Shown: piece after piece, positions 8,137 to 14,028 of the stretch
How positions within the stretch are numbered: position 1 is the first letter of the stretch
How the letters are laid out: each line of letters starts with the position of its first letter
Assembly (NCBI GenBank): GCA_018334795.1
Contig: JAGXLH010000029.1
Span: 1 to 15,729, forward strand
Origin: Thermoplasmatota archaeon
GTDB lineage: Archaea; Thermoplasmatota; E2; DHVEG-1
Direction: 5' to 3'
DNA length: 15,729 nt
Translations under genes and position numbers: made by a program
The notes under the pieces: model-generated
What the model was told of the DNA's origin: nothing
The model's input: the letters and a program-made list of their open reading frames with translations, nothing else
The model's database searches: none

Positions 8137-8943
8137 ATGTCGACGAAAAAACAGCACACAAAAAATGAACTTTACGTACTCATTAAAGAAAAACAATCAA
8201 AAGAAGAATATGAAGAAAACATTCTTCAAATAAAACAAGATTATGGCGATCTCATTGATGATGATGCAGCTGCTTTTTTACTAGTGGATAAACTCGGTTG
8301 TAATACGGCTAATATCGTTCAATTATCTGATGTTCACCCAGGTCAAGAAGCAACGGTTCAAGGCATCATTTCCTCTATTCAACCACCACATGTATTCACT
8401 CGCAAAAATGGTCGACAAGGAAAAGTAGTTAATTTGATAATGACTGATGATACAGGATCACTTCCAATTGTTTTATGGAATGATGATGCCAATCGAGTTG
8501 AACACGGTGAGATCAAGGAGCATATGAAACTTAAAATCATTAATGGATATACCAAACAAGGAAGAAATGGTGTTGAACTTCATGTTGGCCGGTGGAGTAC
8601 ACTATCCATTGAAGAAAAAAATGATACGGATCATGTATTGATTGAAAACCATAAACAAAAACAAATTGATCAGAAGGATTCATTCACGTTACAAGGAACC
8701 ATACTTTCAATTTCTCCAACTAATGTGTTTTTCAGAAAAGATGAAACCTATGGATTCGTAAGCAAAGTCCATCTTAAAACCAAGAAAGGAATACAACTTG
8801 TCACTGTATGGGATAGTCAAGTGAAAAACTTACAAGATTTCAATAAAGGCGATACTGTTGAGTTTTCATATTTAGATATAAAACAACAGAATGGAAAAAA
8901 AGAGTTTCATGCAAATGGAAAAGCAGTGATTACACAAGTATAA
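8137..8943 (+). CDS. replication factor A / RPA-like single-stranded DNA-binding protein
   Basis: Archaeal single-stranded-DNA-binding protein of the RPA/replication factor A type, acting in replication, repair and recombination. In the 268-aa product, an N-terminal helical region (about 8-55, with DDDAAAFLLVDKLG) matches the short segment seen before the OB folds in archaeal RPAs. The first OB fold spans about 62-155 and carries the family pattern TDDTGSLPIVLW (103-114). A second, more divergent OB fold covers about 182-265 (FTLQGTILSISP onward, VTVWDSQV). No zinc-finger cysteines are present, unlike longer RPAs. Start ATG 8137 is the first in frame that keeps the N-terminal helix; no Shine-Dalgarno is visible. 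It follows scpB by 74 nt across a terminator-like hairpin, so it may have its own promoter or be read through from the condensin operon. Confidence 0.85.
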   Translation: MSTKKQHTKNELYVLIKEKQSKEEYEENILQIKQDYGDLIDDDAAAFLLVDKLGCNTANIVQLSDVHPGQEATVQGIISSIQPPHVFTRKNGRQGKVVNLIMTDDTGSLPIVLWNDDANRVEHGEIKEHMKLKIINGYTKQGRNGVELHVGRWSTLSIEEKNDTDHVLIENHKQKQIDQKDSFTLQGTILSISPTNVFFRKDETYGFVSKVHLKTKKGIQLVTVWDSQVKNLQDFNKGDTVEFSYLDIKQQNGKKEFHANGKAVITQV

Positions 8944-8981
8944 TTATTCAACCTTCATTATTTTACTCGATTCTCTTTTTT

Positions 8982-9001
8982 AAAAAACCCAAAAAATGGG
9001 T
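8982..9001 (-). terminator. intrinsic-type terminator of the methionine synthase operon
   Basis: On the minus strand ACCCA-TTTTT-TGGGT forms a 5-bp stem with a 5-nt loop (9001 down to 8987) and is followed by a run of T residues to 8982. It lies 64 nt after the stop of the last minus-strand gene. On the plus strand the T-rich stretch 8964-8981, ending in TTTTTT, would serve the convergent RPA gene, so termination may be bidirectional. Confidence 0.55.
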
Positions 9002-9064
9002 GTCAACTGTCAAAGACAACATGTCACATACTACCAATAATAATTTTTCTTTTATTTGTTAGAT

Positions 9065-9403
9065 CTAACAACCATCTTGTTCATAATCTTCACCATTTTT
9101 TAATGCAAGTTCAGCACGCATTAACTCCCTTCCAAGATACAATAAATGATCTGATCGAAGACCTGGAATATGTTGCGCAATAGTATCTGAAAGCGCTGCA
9201 GCAGAAGTACCCGTAAACATTTTAGTAAGTTTTCCAGAAACAATCCGCTGATTCTTAATCACATTATGATAAAACTCAACTTGAATCTGATTATCAATGA
9301 GTTCAATCACAAAAAAACCTTTTTTATCAAGAACAATATCCTTTTCCTTGGTTTTTTTTGCAGCAATCACTGGAATAGATGGCGTTTTTTCATTTTCATT
9401 CAT
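9065..9403 (-). CDS. DUF4346-like small protein, last gene of the methionine synthase operon
   Basis: The 112-aa soluble protein resembles the DUF4346 domain, which I know as the C-terminal domain of archaeal dihydropteroate-synthase-like proteins; its activity is not established. Matching features are a beta-rich centre starting GFFVIEL (29-35), a VEFYHN stretch (42-47), and the C-terminal signature SDHLLYLGRELMRAELALKN (84-103) then YEQD (107-110). It ends in a cysteine. Start ATG 9403 is preceded by GAGGTT with 7-nt spacing, and the longer in-frame start at 9427 has no such site. Its first 8 bases (ATGAATGA) overlap the end of metE, showing tight coupling. I infer a role in the pterin/corrinoid methyl transfer done by the three genes before it, perhaps as a small subunit; this is guilt by association only. 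Confidence 0.65.
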   Translation of the reverse strand: MNENEKTPSIPVIAAKKTKEKDIVLDKKGFFVIELIDNQIQVEFYHNVIKNQRIVSGKLTKMFTGTSAAALSDTIAQHIPGLRSDHLLYLGRELMRAELALKNGEDYEQDGC

Positions 9404-10304
9404 TATAAACAACCTCAATAGCATCATATAAATGAGTTAACTTTTCAAATGCAACAGATTCAGGAAGCAAACGTAATCCGCAATCTGGAGCAATCTGAGA
9501 AAGTCGATTACCAAACACCTCAATCCCACGCTGGATATGAGAAACGATCTCATCAACAGATTCCACCCGATCCTGATCCGATCGAACACTTCCCAAACAA
9601 ATCTGTTTACTCTCATCAAAGTGTTCAGAAAACACATCAAAAAGACCTGGAGACGCTGCAAACTCATGACTTAACACATCCACCGGAAGATCAAGCAATG
9701 ATGGTACGATATCAGTGACATCACCACAAGCATGAAGCCTAGTTGGACAACTCACATTTGATACCACATGCTCGATTAATTCATTTGCATACGCTGGAAA
9801 ACCATTTGCGTAAAACGGTTCATCAACACTGATCATATCCACCACGGGTTCAATTGACTCTGCTTCCTGACGTAACGCTTCAGCAAACGCGAATGCTAAC
9901 TCTTTTTCATCATCATACACGTTATCAACCACCGACTGACTCAACGTATGCGGACCAACAACAAGACCAAGTAATTTTTTATCCTTCGGAAGAACTGAGC
10001 GAACAAACTCTAAATCCGAAAGGGTAACCGGTTCAACAAACTCAACTGGTTCAACAACTTCAGTTCGTTCACGCACCTGACACCCACCAAAACCACGAGT
10101 AAAAATAGTCATAAATGGATCACGAGTCTGCCCATCAGAAACAAGACCGACTCCAGCACCAACCATTCTTTTTACTGCTTGACGAATAACTGGCTGCCAA
10201 CTTGGTAATTGCAACCGTTGAAAATACGATTCCATCATCTGCAACCGATCAACTTCAGCTGGATACGATCCAACCACGGTCAACACTGGTTTTTCCACAT
10301 TCAT
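9396..10304 (-). CDS. metE: core methionine synthase (folate-independent MetE, MesA-like)
   Basis: Zinc-dependent methyltransferase corresponding to only the C-terminal catalytic half of bacterial MetE. Archaeal core enzymes methylate homocysteine from a methylcorrinoid rather than methyl-folate polyglutamate. The 302 residues show VGSYP (11-15), GVGLVSDGQTRDP (51-63), SVDEP (159-163), HACGD (191-195), LSHEF (211-215) and APDCGLRLLP (272-281). Family zinc ligands are present as His191, Cys193, Glu214 and Cys275. Start ATG 10304 overlaps the mtrH stop as ATGA and has a near-perfect GGAGGAGAT (10320-10312) 7 nt upstream. The in-frame ATG 10337 lies inside mtrH and lacks support. Position after mtrA and mtrH points to methylated MtrA as methyl donor. 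Whether it is closest to MesA or to another core family needs a tree. Confidence 0.88.
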   Translation of the reverse strand: MNVEKPVLTVVGSYPAEVDRLQMMESYFQRLQLPSWQPVIRQAVKRMVGAGVGLVSDGQTRDPFMTIFTRGFGGCQVRERTEVVEPVEFVEPVTLSDLEFVRSVLPKDKKLLGLVVGPHTLSQSVVDNVYDDEKELAFAFAEALRQEAESIEPVVDMISVDEPFYANGFPAYANELIEHVVSNVSCPTRLHACGDVTDIVPSLLDLPVDVLSHEFAASPGLFDVFSEHFDESKQICLGSVRSDQDRVESVDEIVSHIQRGIEVFGNRLSQIAPDCGLRLLPESVAFEKLTHLYDAIEVVYNE

Positions 10305-11203
10305 CTCATTAATCTCCTCCGAGGATGCCCTGAACATGGAGTCACTCCAAAATAGCCTTCAGTATACTCAGAAACAAGCATATCCTCCCAAGCGATCAAT
10401 GGAAACAGCGTAGATGAATATTCGATCGGACCAAATAACAAAAAATCTCCGCCAAACACTGAAACGTTCACATTAGAGGATTGATCAACCACGGGTTTTG
10501 CATGTTCAAAGTCTTTTAACCACGTTGATTTCTCAACTACATTATGAATCGCACAACCAGACGGAAGACCAAATTCTTCTTTAACCACTGGTAGCGCAGC
10601 AATCGCTGCACCACTATAATCACCAGGAGCTAACGCTGCGGTATCAACCAATACCTGATCGATACCACACGTTTTTGCTAATTCAAGTAACCCTTGATCT
10701 ATCAAATTCGCACCATTCTCAAGCACTTCCACTTTTCCATCCGGAGATTTATCCTTAGGATTAAACGCAACCACAATAGCCATCACCGGTGGATGCTTAG
10801 TAAGCATCGATTGTTCCTCATTTGTAACACCCACATGCAATGAATTATAAATAGTCCGAGATAACAATCCATGATCATCCAATGCTTTTAACACCTTAAC
10901 CTTCACAACTGGATCGATGATATCAACAGAAAACGGATAATTTTTAGGAAGCACTCGTTTGATAAATGATAAAATAGAATCAATGTCTTTTTCCTTCTTA
11001 ATAAAAAAATCAGGAATACCCGGAACACCAGTCCGTTCAGAAACATCTAACATAGCCTGTATCTCTTTTTCAGCACTCGTAAAATCAGGATTACCTTTGA
11101 AAAACAATCCACCAAACAACACCGTTGGATGTAAACCTGGTTGACCACCAAAAAAAATATTCTGTAATTCAAAAACCTGCTGATCTTTTGTAAAAGAAAA
11201 CAT
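10301..11203 (-). CDS. mtrH: MtrH-like methyl-tetrahydropterin:corrinoid methyltransferase
   Basis: MtrH family TIM-barrel protein, which in methanogens moves the methyl group of methyl-tetrahydromethanopterin to the corrinoid of MtrA. The 300-aa product starts MFSFTKDQQVFELQN like known MtrH proteins and shows GGQPG (19-23), PTVLFGGLFF (26-35), VVAFNP (144-149), VDTAALAPGD (186-195) and GLPSGCAIHNVVEKS (212-226). Start ATG 11203 has GGGAGTGA (11219-11212) 8 nt upstream; this overlaps the mtrA stop. A GTG at 11215 would overlap mtrA by 4 nt but lacks a site. The stop overlaps the metE start. No other Mtr subunits are nearby, so a role in energy conservation is unlikely. The pterin (tetrahydromethanopterin or tetrahydrofolate) cannot be told from this window. 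Confidence 0.92.
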   Translation of the reverse strand: MFSFTKDQQVFELQNIFFGGQPGLHPTVLFGGLFFKGNPDFTSAEKEIQAMLDVSERTGVPGIPDFFIKKEKDIDSILSFIKRVLPKNYPFSVDIIDPVVKVKVLKALDDHGLLSRTIYNSLHVGVTNEEQSMLTKHPPVMAIVVAFNPKDKSPDGKVEVLENGANLIDQGLLELAKTCGIDQVLVDTAALAPGDYSGAAIAALPVVKEEFGLPSGCAIHNVVEKSTWLKDFEHAKPVVDQSSNVNVSVFGGDFLLFGPIEYSSTLFPLIAWEDMLVSEYTEGYFGVTPCSGHPRRRLMR

Positions 11204-11211
11204 ATTTTTTT

Positions 11212-11778
11212 TCACTCCCTTTTTTTAACGTTACCCATATAATTCACAATAATCTTAGAATGCAATGCTCGTTTATCCGAAAAATCCTCATAAGCTGATT
11301 GTTTTAATTGAATCGCAATAAAAGGGTCACCAAAACATTCAACTTCCTTTTCAACAATCGTATCAATCTTTCGTTGTAGTACACTTGAATCGGTTTCACC
11401 AATCAAATCAACTATTTCTACTTGCTTCTGAAATCGATTAACTGCATCTTCACTCAAATTTTCAATAAAGGGAATCGCACCAGGGGCATCAATAACCCGA
11501 TGATTTTCATTAATCCCATTTTTATGAAGACACAACAAAGACCTGCCAGAGTGATGACCACGAATATCATTACCACACAACACCACAAAACGAATATGCG
11601 GATTTGAAATCACATTTGCAATGATTTTTTCAATCCCAATATTTTCTGTTTTCAACCGACCATACAAAGCAACAGTATCCTTTGGAACAAAATCAACATT
11701 AAGAAGAACTACAGCAACAGATTTATTAGGATTTACAGCGGTGAAATCACCACCCCAAGGATAATATTCTTCAGTCAT
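11212..11778 (-). CDS. mtrA: soluble MtrA-like corrinoid protein
   Basis: Homologue of MtrA, the corrinoid subunit of the tetrahydromethanopterin:coenzyme M methyltransferase. The 188 residues show the core: YYPWGGDF near the start, KTENIGIEKIIANVISNP (43-60), FVVLCGNDIRGHHSGRS (64-80) with His75/His76 in the place of the cobalt-ligand histidine motif, and APGAIPFIENLSEDAVNRF (98-116). Methanogen Mtr-complex MtrA ends in a transmembrane helix; here the C-terminus is charged and soluble (ending NYMGNVKKRE) with no membrane segment. This points to a cytoplasmic methyl carrier shuttling between MtrH and core MetE. ATG 11778 is the only start that keeps the YPW segment, and an in-frame TGA sits three codons upstream. 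No Shine-Dalgarno is properly spaced; a short or absent leader is possible. First gene of the operon, and preceded by a structured region. Confidence 0.9.
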   Translation of the reverse strand: MTEEYYPWGGDFTAVNPNKSVAVVLLNVDFVPKDTVALYGRLKTENIGIEKIIANVISNPHIRFVVLCGNDIRGHHSGRSLLCLHKNGINENHRVIDAPGAIPFIENLSEDAVNRFQKQVEIVDLIGETDSSVLQRKIDTIVEKEVECFGDPFIAIQLKQSAYEDFSDKRALHSKIIVNYMGNVKKRE

Positions 11779-11792
11779 ACCAAGTCACATTG

Positions 11793-11807
11793 TAATACTT
11801 TCACTTC
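11793..11807 (-). repeat. duplicated leader segment, copy B (next to mtrA)
   Basis: On the minus strand GAAGTGAAAGTATTA followed by CAATGTGA. It matches copy A at 11895-11909 at 14 of 15 positions, and the similarity goes on to an ATG in both. Here the ATG (11790) is followed at once by TGA and is in frame with mtrA, whose own ATG comes two codons after that stop. It may be a decayed or regulatory ribosome-binding site. Confidence 0.5.
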
Positions 11808-11820
11808 ATGATATTATCAT
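11808..11820. promoter_or_regulatory. odd palindrome in the mtrA promoter region
   Basis: ATGATA-T-TATCAT is a perfect inverted repeat with a one-base centre. On the minus strand it overlaps TTTATGATA (11823-11815), the best TATA-like box for the mtrA operon, which would put transcription start near 11793 and a leader of about 15 nt. It is placed where a bound dimeric repressor would block the promoter. The TATA call is uncertain. Confidence 0.35.
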
Positions 11821-11827
11821 AAACCGG

Positions 11828-11864
11828 TTCAATCTCCTAAACAAGTTGCATTAGGAGAATTGAA
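11828..11864. promoter_or_regulatory. 13-bp-arm stem-loop upstream of the mtrA operon
   Basis: TTCAATCTCCTAA (11828-11840) pairs with TTAGGAGAATTGAA (11851-11864) with one bulged A and a 10-nt loop. It is immediately preceded by the palindrome AACCGGTT (11822-11829). It lies 50-86 nt before mtrA and about 117 nt before the divergent 47-aa gene. It could be a paired operator (TTAGGAG half-sites) for either gene or an RNA leader structure of the methionine synthase operon. No known riboswitch fits. Confidence 0.5.
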
Positions 11865-11894
11865 TCATAACAGATGAAACTAAGACCCCATTTT

Positions 11895-11909
11895 TAATAC
11901 TTTCACCTC
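11895..11909 (-). repeat. duplicated leader segment, copy A with strong Shine-Dalgarno
   Basis: On the minus strand GAGGTGAAAGTATTA, preceded by GG so that it reads GGAGGTGA, a full anti-Shine-Dalgarno match. It is followed by AAAATG and a 3-codon frame (Met-Gly-Ser-stop). It repeats copy B at 11793-11807, 102 bp away, with one mismatch. Confidence 0.45.
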
Positions 11910-11922
11910 CCTCAATAGGCCA

Positions 11923-11931
11923 CATAAATAC
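11923..11931 (+). promoter_or_regulatory. candidate TATA box of the 47-aa gene
   Basis: CATAAATAC on the plus strand. Transcription starting about 26 nt downstream (near 11953) would leave a leader of roughly 28 nt that contains the GGAGG ribosome-binding site at 11968-11972. Confidence 0.35.
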
Positions 11932-11980
11932 TATCCATTCTTTTTGCAGCATTCACTAGCAAAAATGGAGGAACACAAAA

Positions 11981-12124
11981 ATGATGAATAATTGGCTCTA
12001 CCGCATTCAAGCAGCAAATGGAAATATTTGGACCACCAATACCCAATATGCAGAACAAAAAAGCAAAGGAGGATACCGTGTGTTCTGTTATCGGTCAAGC
12101 AATAAATATTCATATCATCAATAA
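11981..12124 (+). CDS. 47-aa small hypothetical protein
   Basis: Small open frame MMNNWLYRIQAANGNIWTTN followed by 27 more residues, including GGYRVFCYRSS. Evidence that it is real: a strong ribosome-binding site GGAGG 8-9 nt before the ATG, a TATA-like box upstream, a protein-like composition with five Tyr and two Trp, and an eight-T terminator tract 20 nt after the stop. It is aromatic, mildly basic and has no membrane segment. The NGNIWTTNTQY stretch vaguely recalls the turn of YegP/DUF1508-like domains, but I would not assign it. It is transcribed divergently from the mtrA operon and shares its regulatory region, so it might be a co-regulated or regulatory small protein. Function unknown. 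Confidence 0.55.
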   Translation: MMNNWLYRIQAANGNIWTTNTQYAEQKSKGGYRVFCYRSSNKYSYHQ

Positions 12125-12144
12125 ATTCTCATAAACAACAACTC

Positions 12145-12152
12145 TTTTTTTT
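12145..12152 (+). terminator. T-run terminator after the 47-aa gene
   Basis: Eight consecutive T residues 20 nt after the stop, with a second T-rich tract (CATTTTTTATCC) following. This type of T-tract is sufficient for termination by archaeal RNA polymerase. It separates the small gene from the aIF5B promoter. Confidence 0.4.
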
Positions 12153-12190
12153 ACATTTTTTATCCAAATCAATAAACGTTAAAAAGGGAC

Positions 12191-12199
12191 TATTTATAC
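12191..12199 (+). promoter_or_regulatory. TATA box of the aIF5B gene, leaderless layout
   Basis: TATTTATAC preceded by the purine-rich AAAAAGGGA. Its centre (12195) is 25 nt before the ATG at 12220, so transcription is expected to begin at or next to the start codon. This fits the absence of a Shine-Dalgarno sequence and supports ATG 12220 over GTG 12214. Confidence 0.55.
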
Positions 12200-12219
12200 C
12201 GAAGCACGAGTGAGTGCGT

Positions 12220-13977
12220 ATGCCACAAGAATACATCAGACAACCAATCGTAAGTGTTTTAGGTCATGTGGACCACGGAAAAACAACATTACTCGATTAC
12301 ATTAGAGGAACCGCTGTTGCATCCCGAGAATCAGGAGCAATCACCCAACATATCGGAGCTACAGAAATTCCCATTGATGCCATAAAAAATGTTTGTGGCA
12401 ATCTACTCACAGGAAAATCATTTTCATTACCTGGACTATTATTCATTGACACTCCAGGACATCATGCTTTTACCACTCTTCGATCACGAGGGGGATCGCT
12501 TGCTGACATTGCAATATTAATCGTTGATATTACTGAAGGATTCAAACCCCAAACCTACGAATCAATAAATATTTTAAAACAATACAAGACCCCCTTTATT
12601 ATCGCTGCAAACAAAATCGATTCTATTTCAGGATGGCAAAAAAATGATGTTTTAGCTAATCAACGCATCGATCAACAACCATTAAAGATCAAAAATGTTT
12701 TTGAAGAAAATCTTTACCAACTGATCGGGGACCTTTATGATGAAGGATTACAAGCAGATCTTTACTATAAAATCCAAGATTTCAGAAAAACCATAGGAAT
12801 CGTTCCCATATCAGCAAAAACCGGGGAAGGAATCAATGAACTACTCATGACCCTTGTTGGATTAGCACAACGATTCCTTGAAGATCAATTACAAATTGAA
12901 ACTGGTCCTGCTAAAGGAACCATACTGGAAGTTAAAGAAGAAATTGGCATGGGAACCACTATTGATACCATAATATATAATGGAGTTCTCAGAAATACAG
13001 ATACCATTGCCATTGGAACCAAAACTGATCCAGTGGTAACCACCATTAAAGCATTGTTAAAACCTAAACCACTTGATGAAATTAGAGACCCACGTGAACG
13101 ATTCAGTAGTGTAAAAGAAGTTTCAGCTGCAGCAGGAATAAAGATTTCATCACCTAATCTTGAAGATGTCATCCCAGGTGCACCAATTCGAGTTTGTAAT
13201 GAAAACCAAGAAGAAATCGTTGAAGAAATCAAAAAACAAACACATATCGATATCCAAGTCGATGAAGAAGGATTATTAATCAAAGCAGACACCATTGGAA
13301 GCCTTGAAGCATTAATCAAAGAATCAAAAGAAAAAGGCATAAAAATAAGAAAGGCAGAAATCGGAAACGTTTCAAAACGAGATATTACTGAAGCCGCAGC
13401 AACAACCGATCCATTCAACAAAGTAATTTTTGCATTCAACATAAAAATACTTCCAGAAGCAAAAGAAGAACTCAAACAAACAGATGTCACAGTGTTTAAC
13501 GACCCGGTTATCTATACCATCATGGAAAAATATGATGAATGGTATGTAGTCACCAAAGATAAACTCGAAAAACAACGAAGACAAACCTATATGCATCCAG
13601 GAATGATTAAAATCCTCCCAGAATTCATTTTTCGCGTAAGTAATCCTGCAATATTTGGCGTAAGAGTTCTTGCAGGACGTATCCATTCTGATTTAAAACT
13701 GATGAGAGAAGATGGAAGAGTCATCGGTAGAATCAAAGGAATACAAGAGGAAAATCAAAGTGTAGATGAAGCAAAGCAAGGAGCTGAAGTAGCGGTATCT
13801 GTTGATGGAATAACTATTGGTCGTCAAGTAAAAGGAGGAGACATTCTTTACACGGATCTTCCTGAGGATGATGCCAAAAAACTTCGTGACCTTGATGTAC
13901 TCACCTTTGATGAGAAAGAAGTTCTAGAAAAGATCTTTGAAATTAAACGAAAAACAGAAAAATTCTGGGGAATATGA
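12220..13977 (+). CDS. infB: translation initiation factor aIF5B (archaeal IF-2)
   Basis: GTPase that joins the ribosomal subunits and places initiator tRNA during archaeal translation initiation. The 585-aa product has the archaeal/eukaryotic IF5B layout without a long N-terminal extension. G1 is GHVDHGKT (15-22), the G2 region GAITQHIGAT (39-48), G3 DTPGH (77-81), G4 NKID (131-134) and G5 SAKTGEG (about 193-199). A beta-barrel domain II follows from about residue 228 (GTILEVKEEIGMG), then domain III (DTIGSLEALIKE) and the C-terminal domain IV. No intein is inserted at the GTPase motifs, although archaeal IF5B sometimes carries one. ATG 12220 gives the usual short start MPQEYIRQPIVSVLGHVDHG; GTG 12214 adds two residues and would lie upstream of the expected transcript start. 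It precedes the ATP synthase operon. Confidence 0.97.
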   Translation: MPQEYIRQPIVSVLGHVDHGKTTLLDYIRGTAVASRESGAITQHIGATEIPIDAIKNVCGNLLTGKSFSLPGLLFIDTPGHHAFTTLRSRGGSLADIAILIVDITEGFKPQTYESINILKQYKTPFIIAANKIDSISGWQKNDVLANQRIDQQPLKIKNVFEENLYQLIGDLYDEGLQADLYYKIQDFRKTIGIVPISAKTGEGINELLMTLVGLAQRFLEDQLQIETGPAKGTILEVKEEIGMGTTIDTIIYNGVLRNTDTIAIGTKTDPVVTTIKALLKPKPLDEIRDPRERFSSVKEVSAAAGIKISSPNLEDVIPGAPIRVCNENQEEIVEEIKKQTHIDIQVDEEGLLIKADTIGSLEALIKESKEKGIKIRKAEIGNVSKRDITEAAATTDPFNKVIFAFNIKILPEAKEELKQTDVTVFNDPVIYTIMEKYDEWYVVTKDKLEKQRRQTYMHPGMIKILPEFIFRVSNPAIFGVRVLAGRIHSDLKLMREDGRVIGRIKGIQEENQSVDEAKQGAEVAVSVDGITIGRQVKGGDILYTDLPEDDAKKLRDLDVLTFDEKEVLEKIFEIKRKTEKFWGI

Positions 13978-13997
13978 ATTTTATTCAATAAAAACTC

Positions 13998-14007
13998 TAA
14001 TATATCC
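13998..14007 (+). promoter_or_regulatory. TATA box of the ATP synthase operon
   Basis: TAATATATCC, with its centre 26-27 nt before ATG 14029, predicts transcription starting at or just before the ahaH start codon, the same leaderless geometry as the aIF5B gene. AAGGG at 14017-14021 could still act as a weak ribosome-binding site if transcription starts further upstream. Confidence 0.5.
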
Positions 14008-14028
14008 CCTGTTGATAAGGGTTAACAG

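Noticed and set aside
9437..9718. Overlapping frames on both strands within metE
   Set aside because: They lie wholly inside the metE frame, which contains the zinc-ligand motifs; no ribosome-binding site or family match.
11826..11840. GGTTCAATCTCC resembles a tRNA T-arm
   Set aside because: The flanking bases do not form the 5-bp T-stem, and no D-arm, anticodon arm or acceptor stem can be placed on either strand; the bases belong to the stem-loop described instead.
11931..12113. 60-codon minus-strand frame opposite the 47-aa gene
   Set aside because: No ribosome-binding site, cysteine-rich unlikely composition, and the plus-strand frame has strong initiation signals.
12885..13490. 201-codon minus-strand frame inside the aIF5B gene
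   Set aside because: It is a serine-rich antisense shadow; the plus strand carries all five GTPase motifs and domains II-IV.
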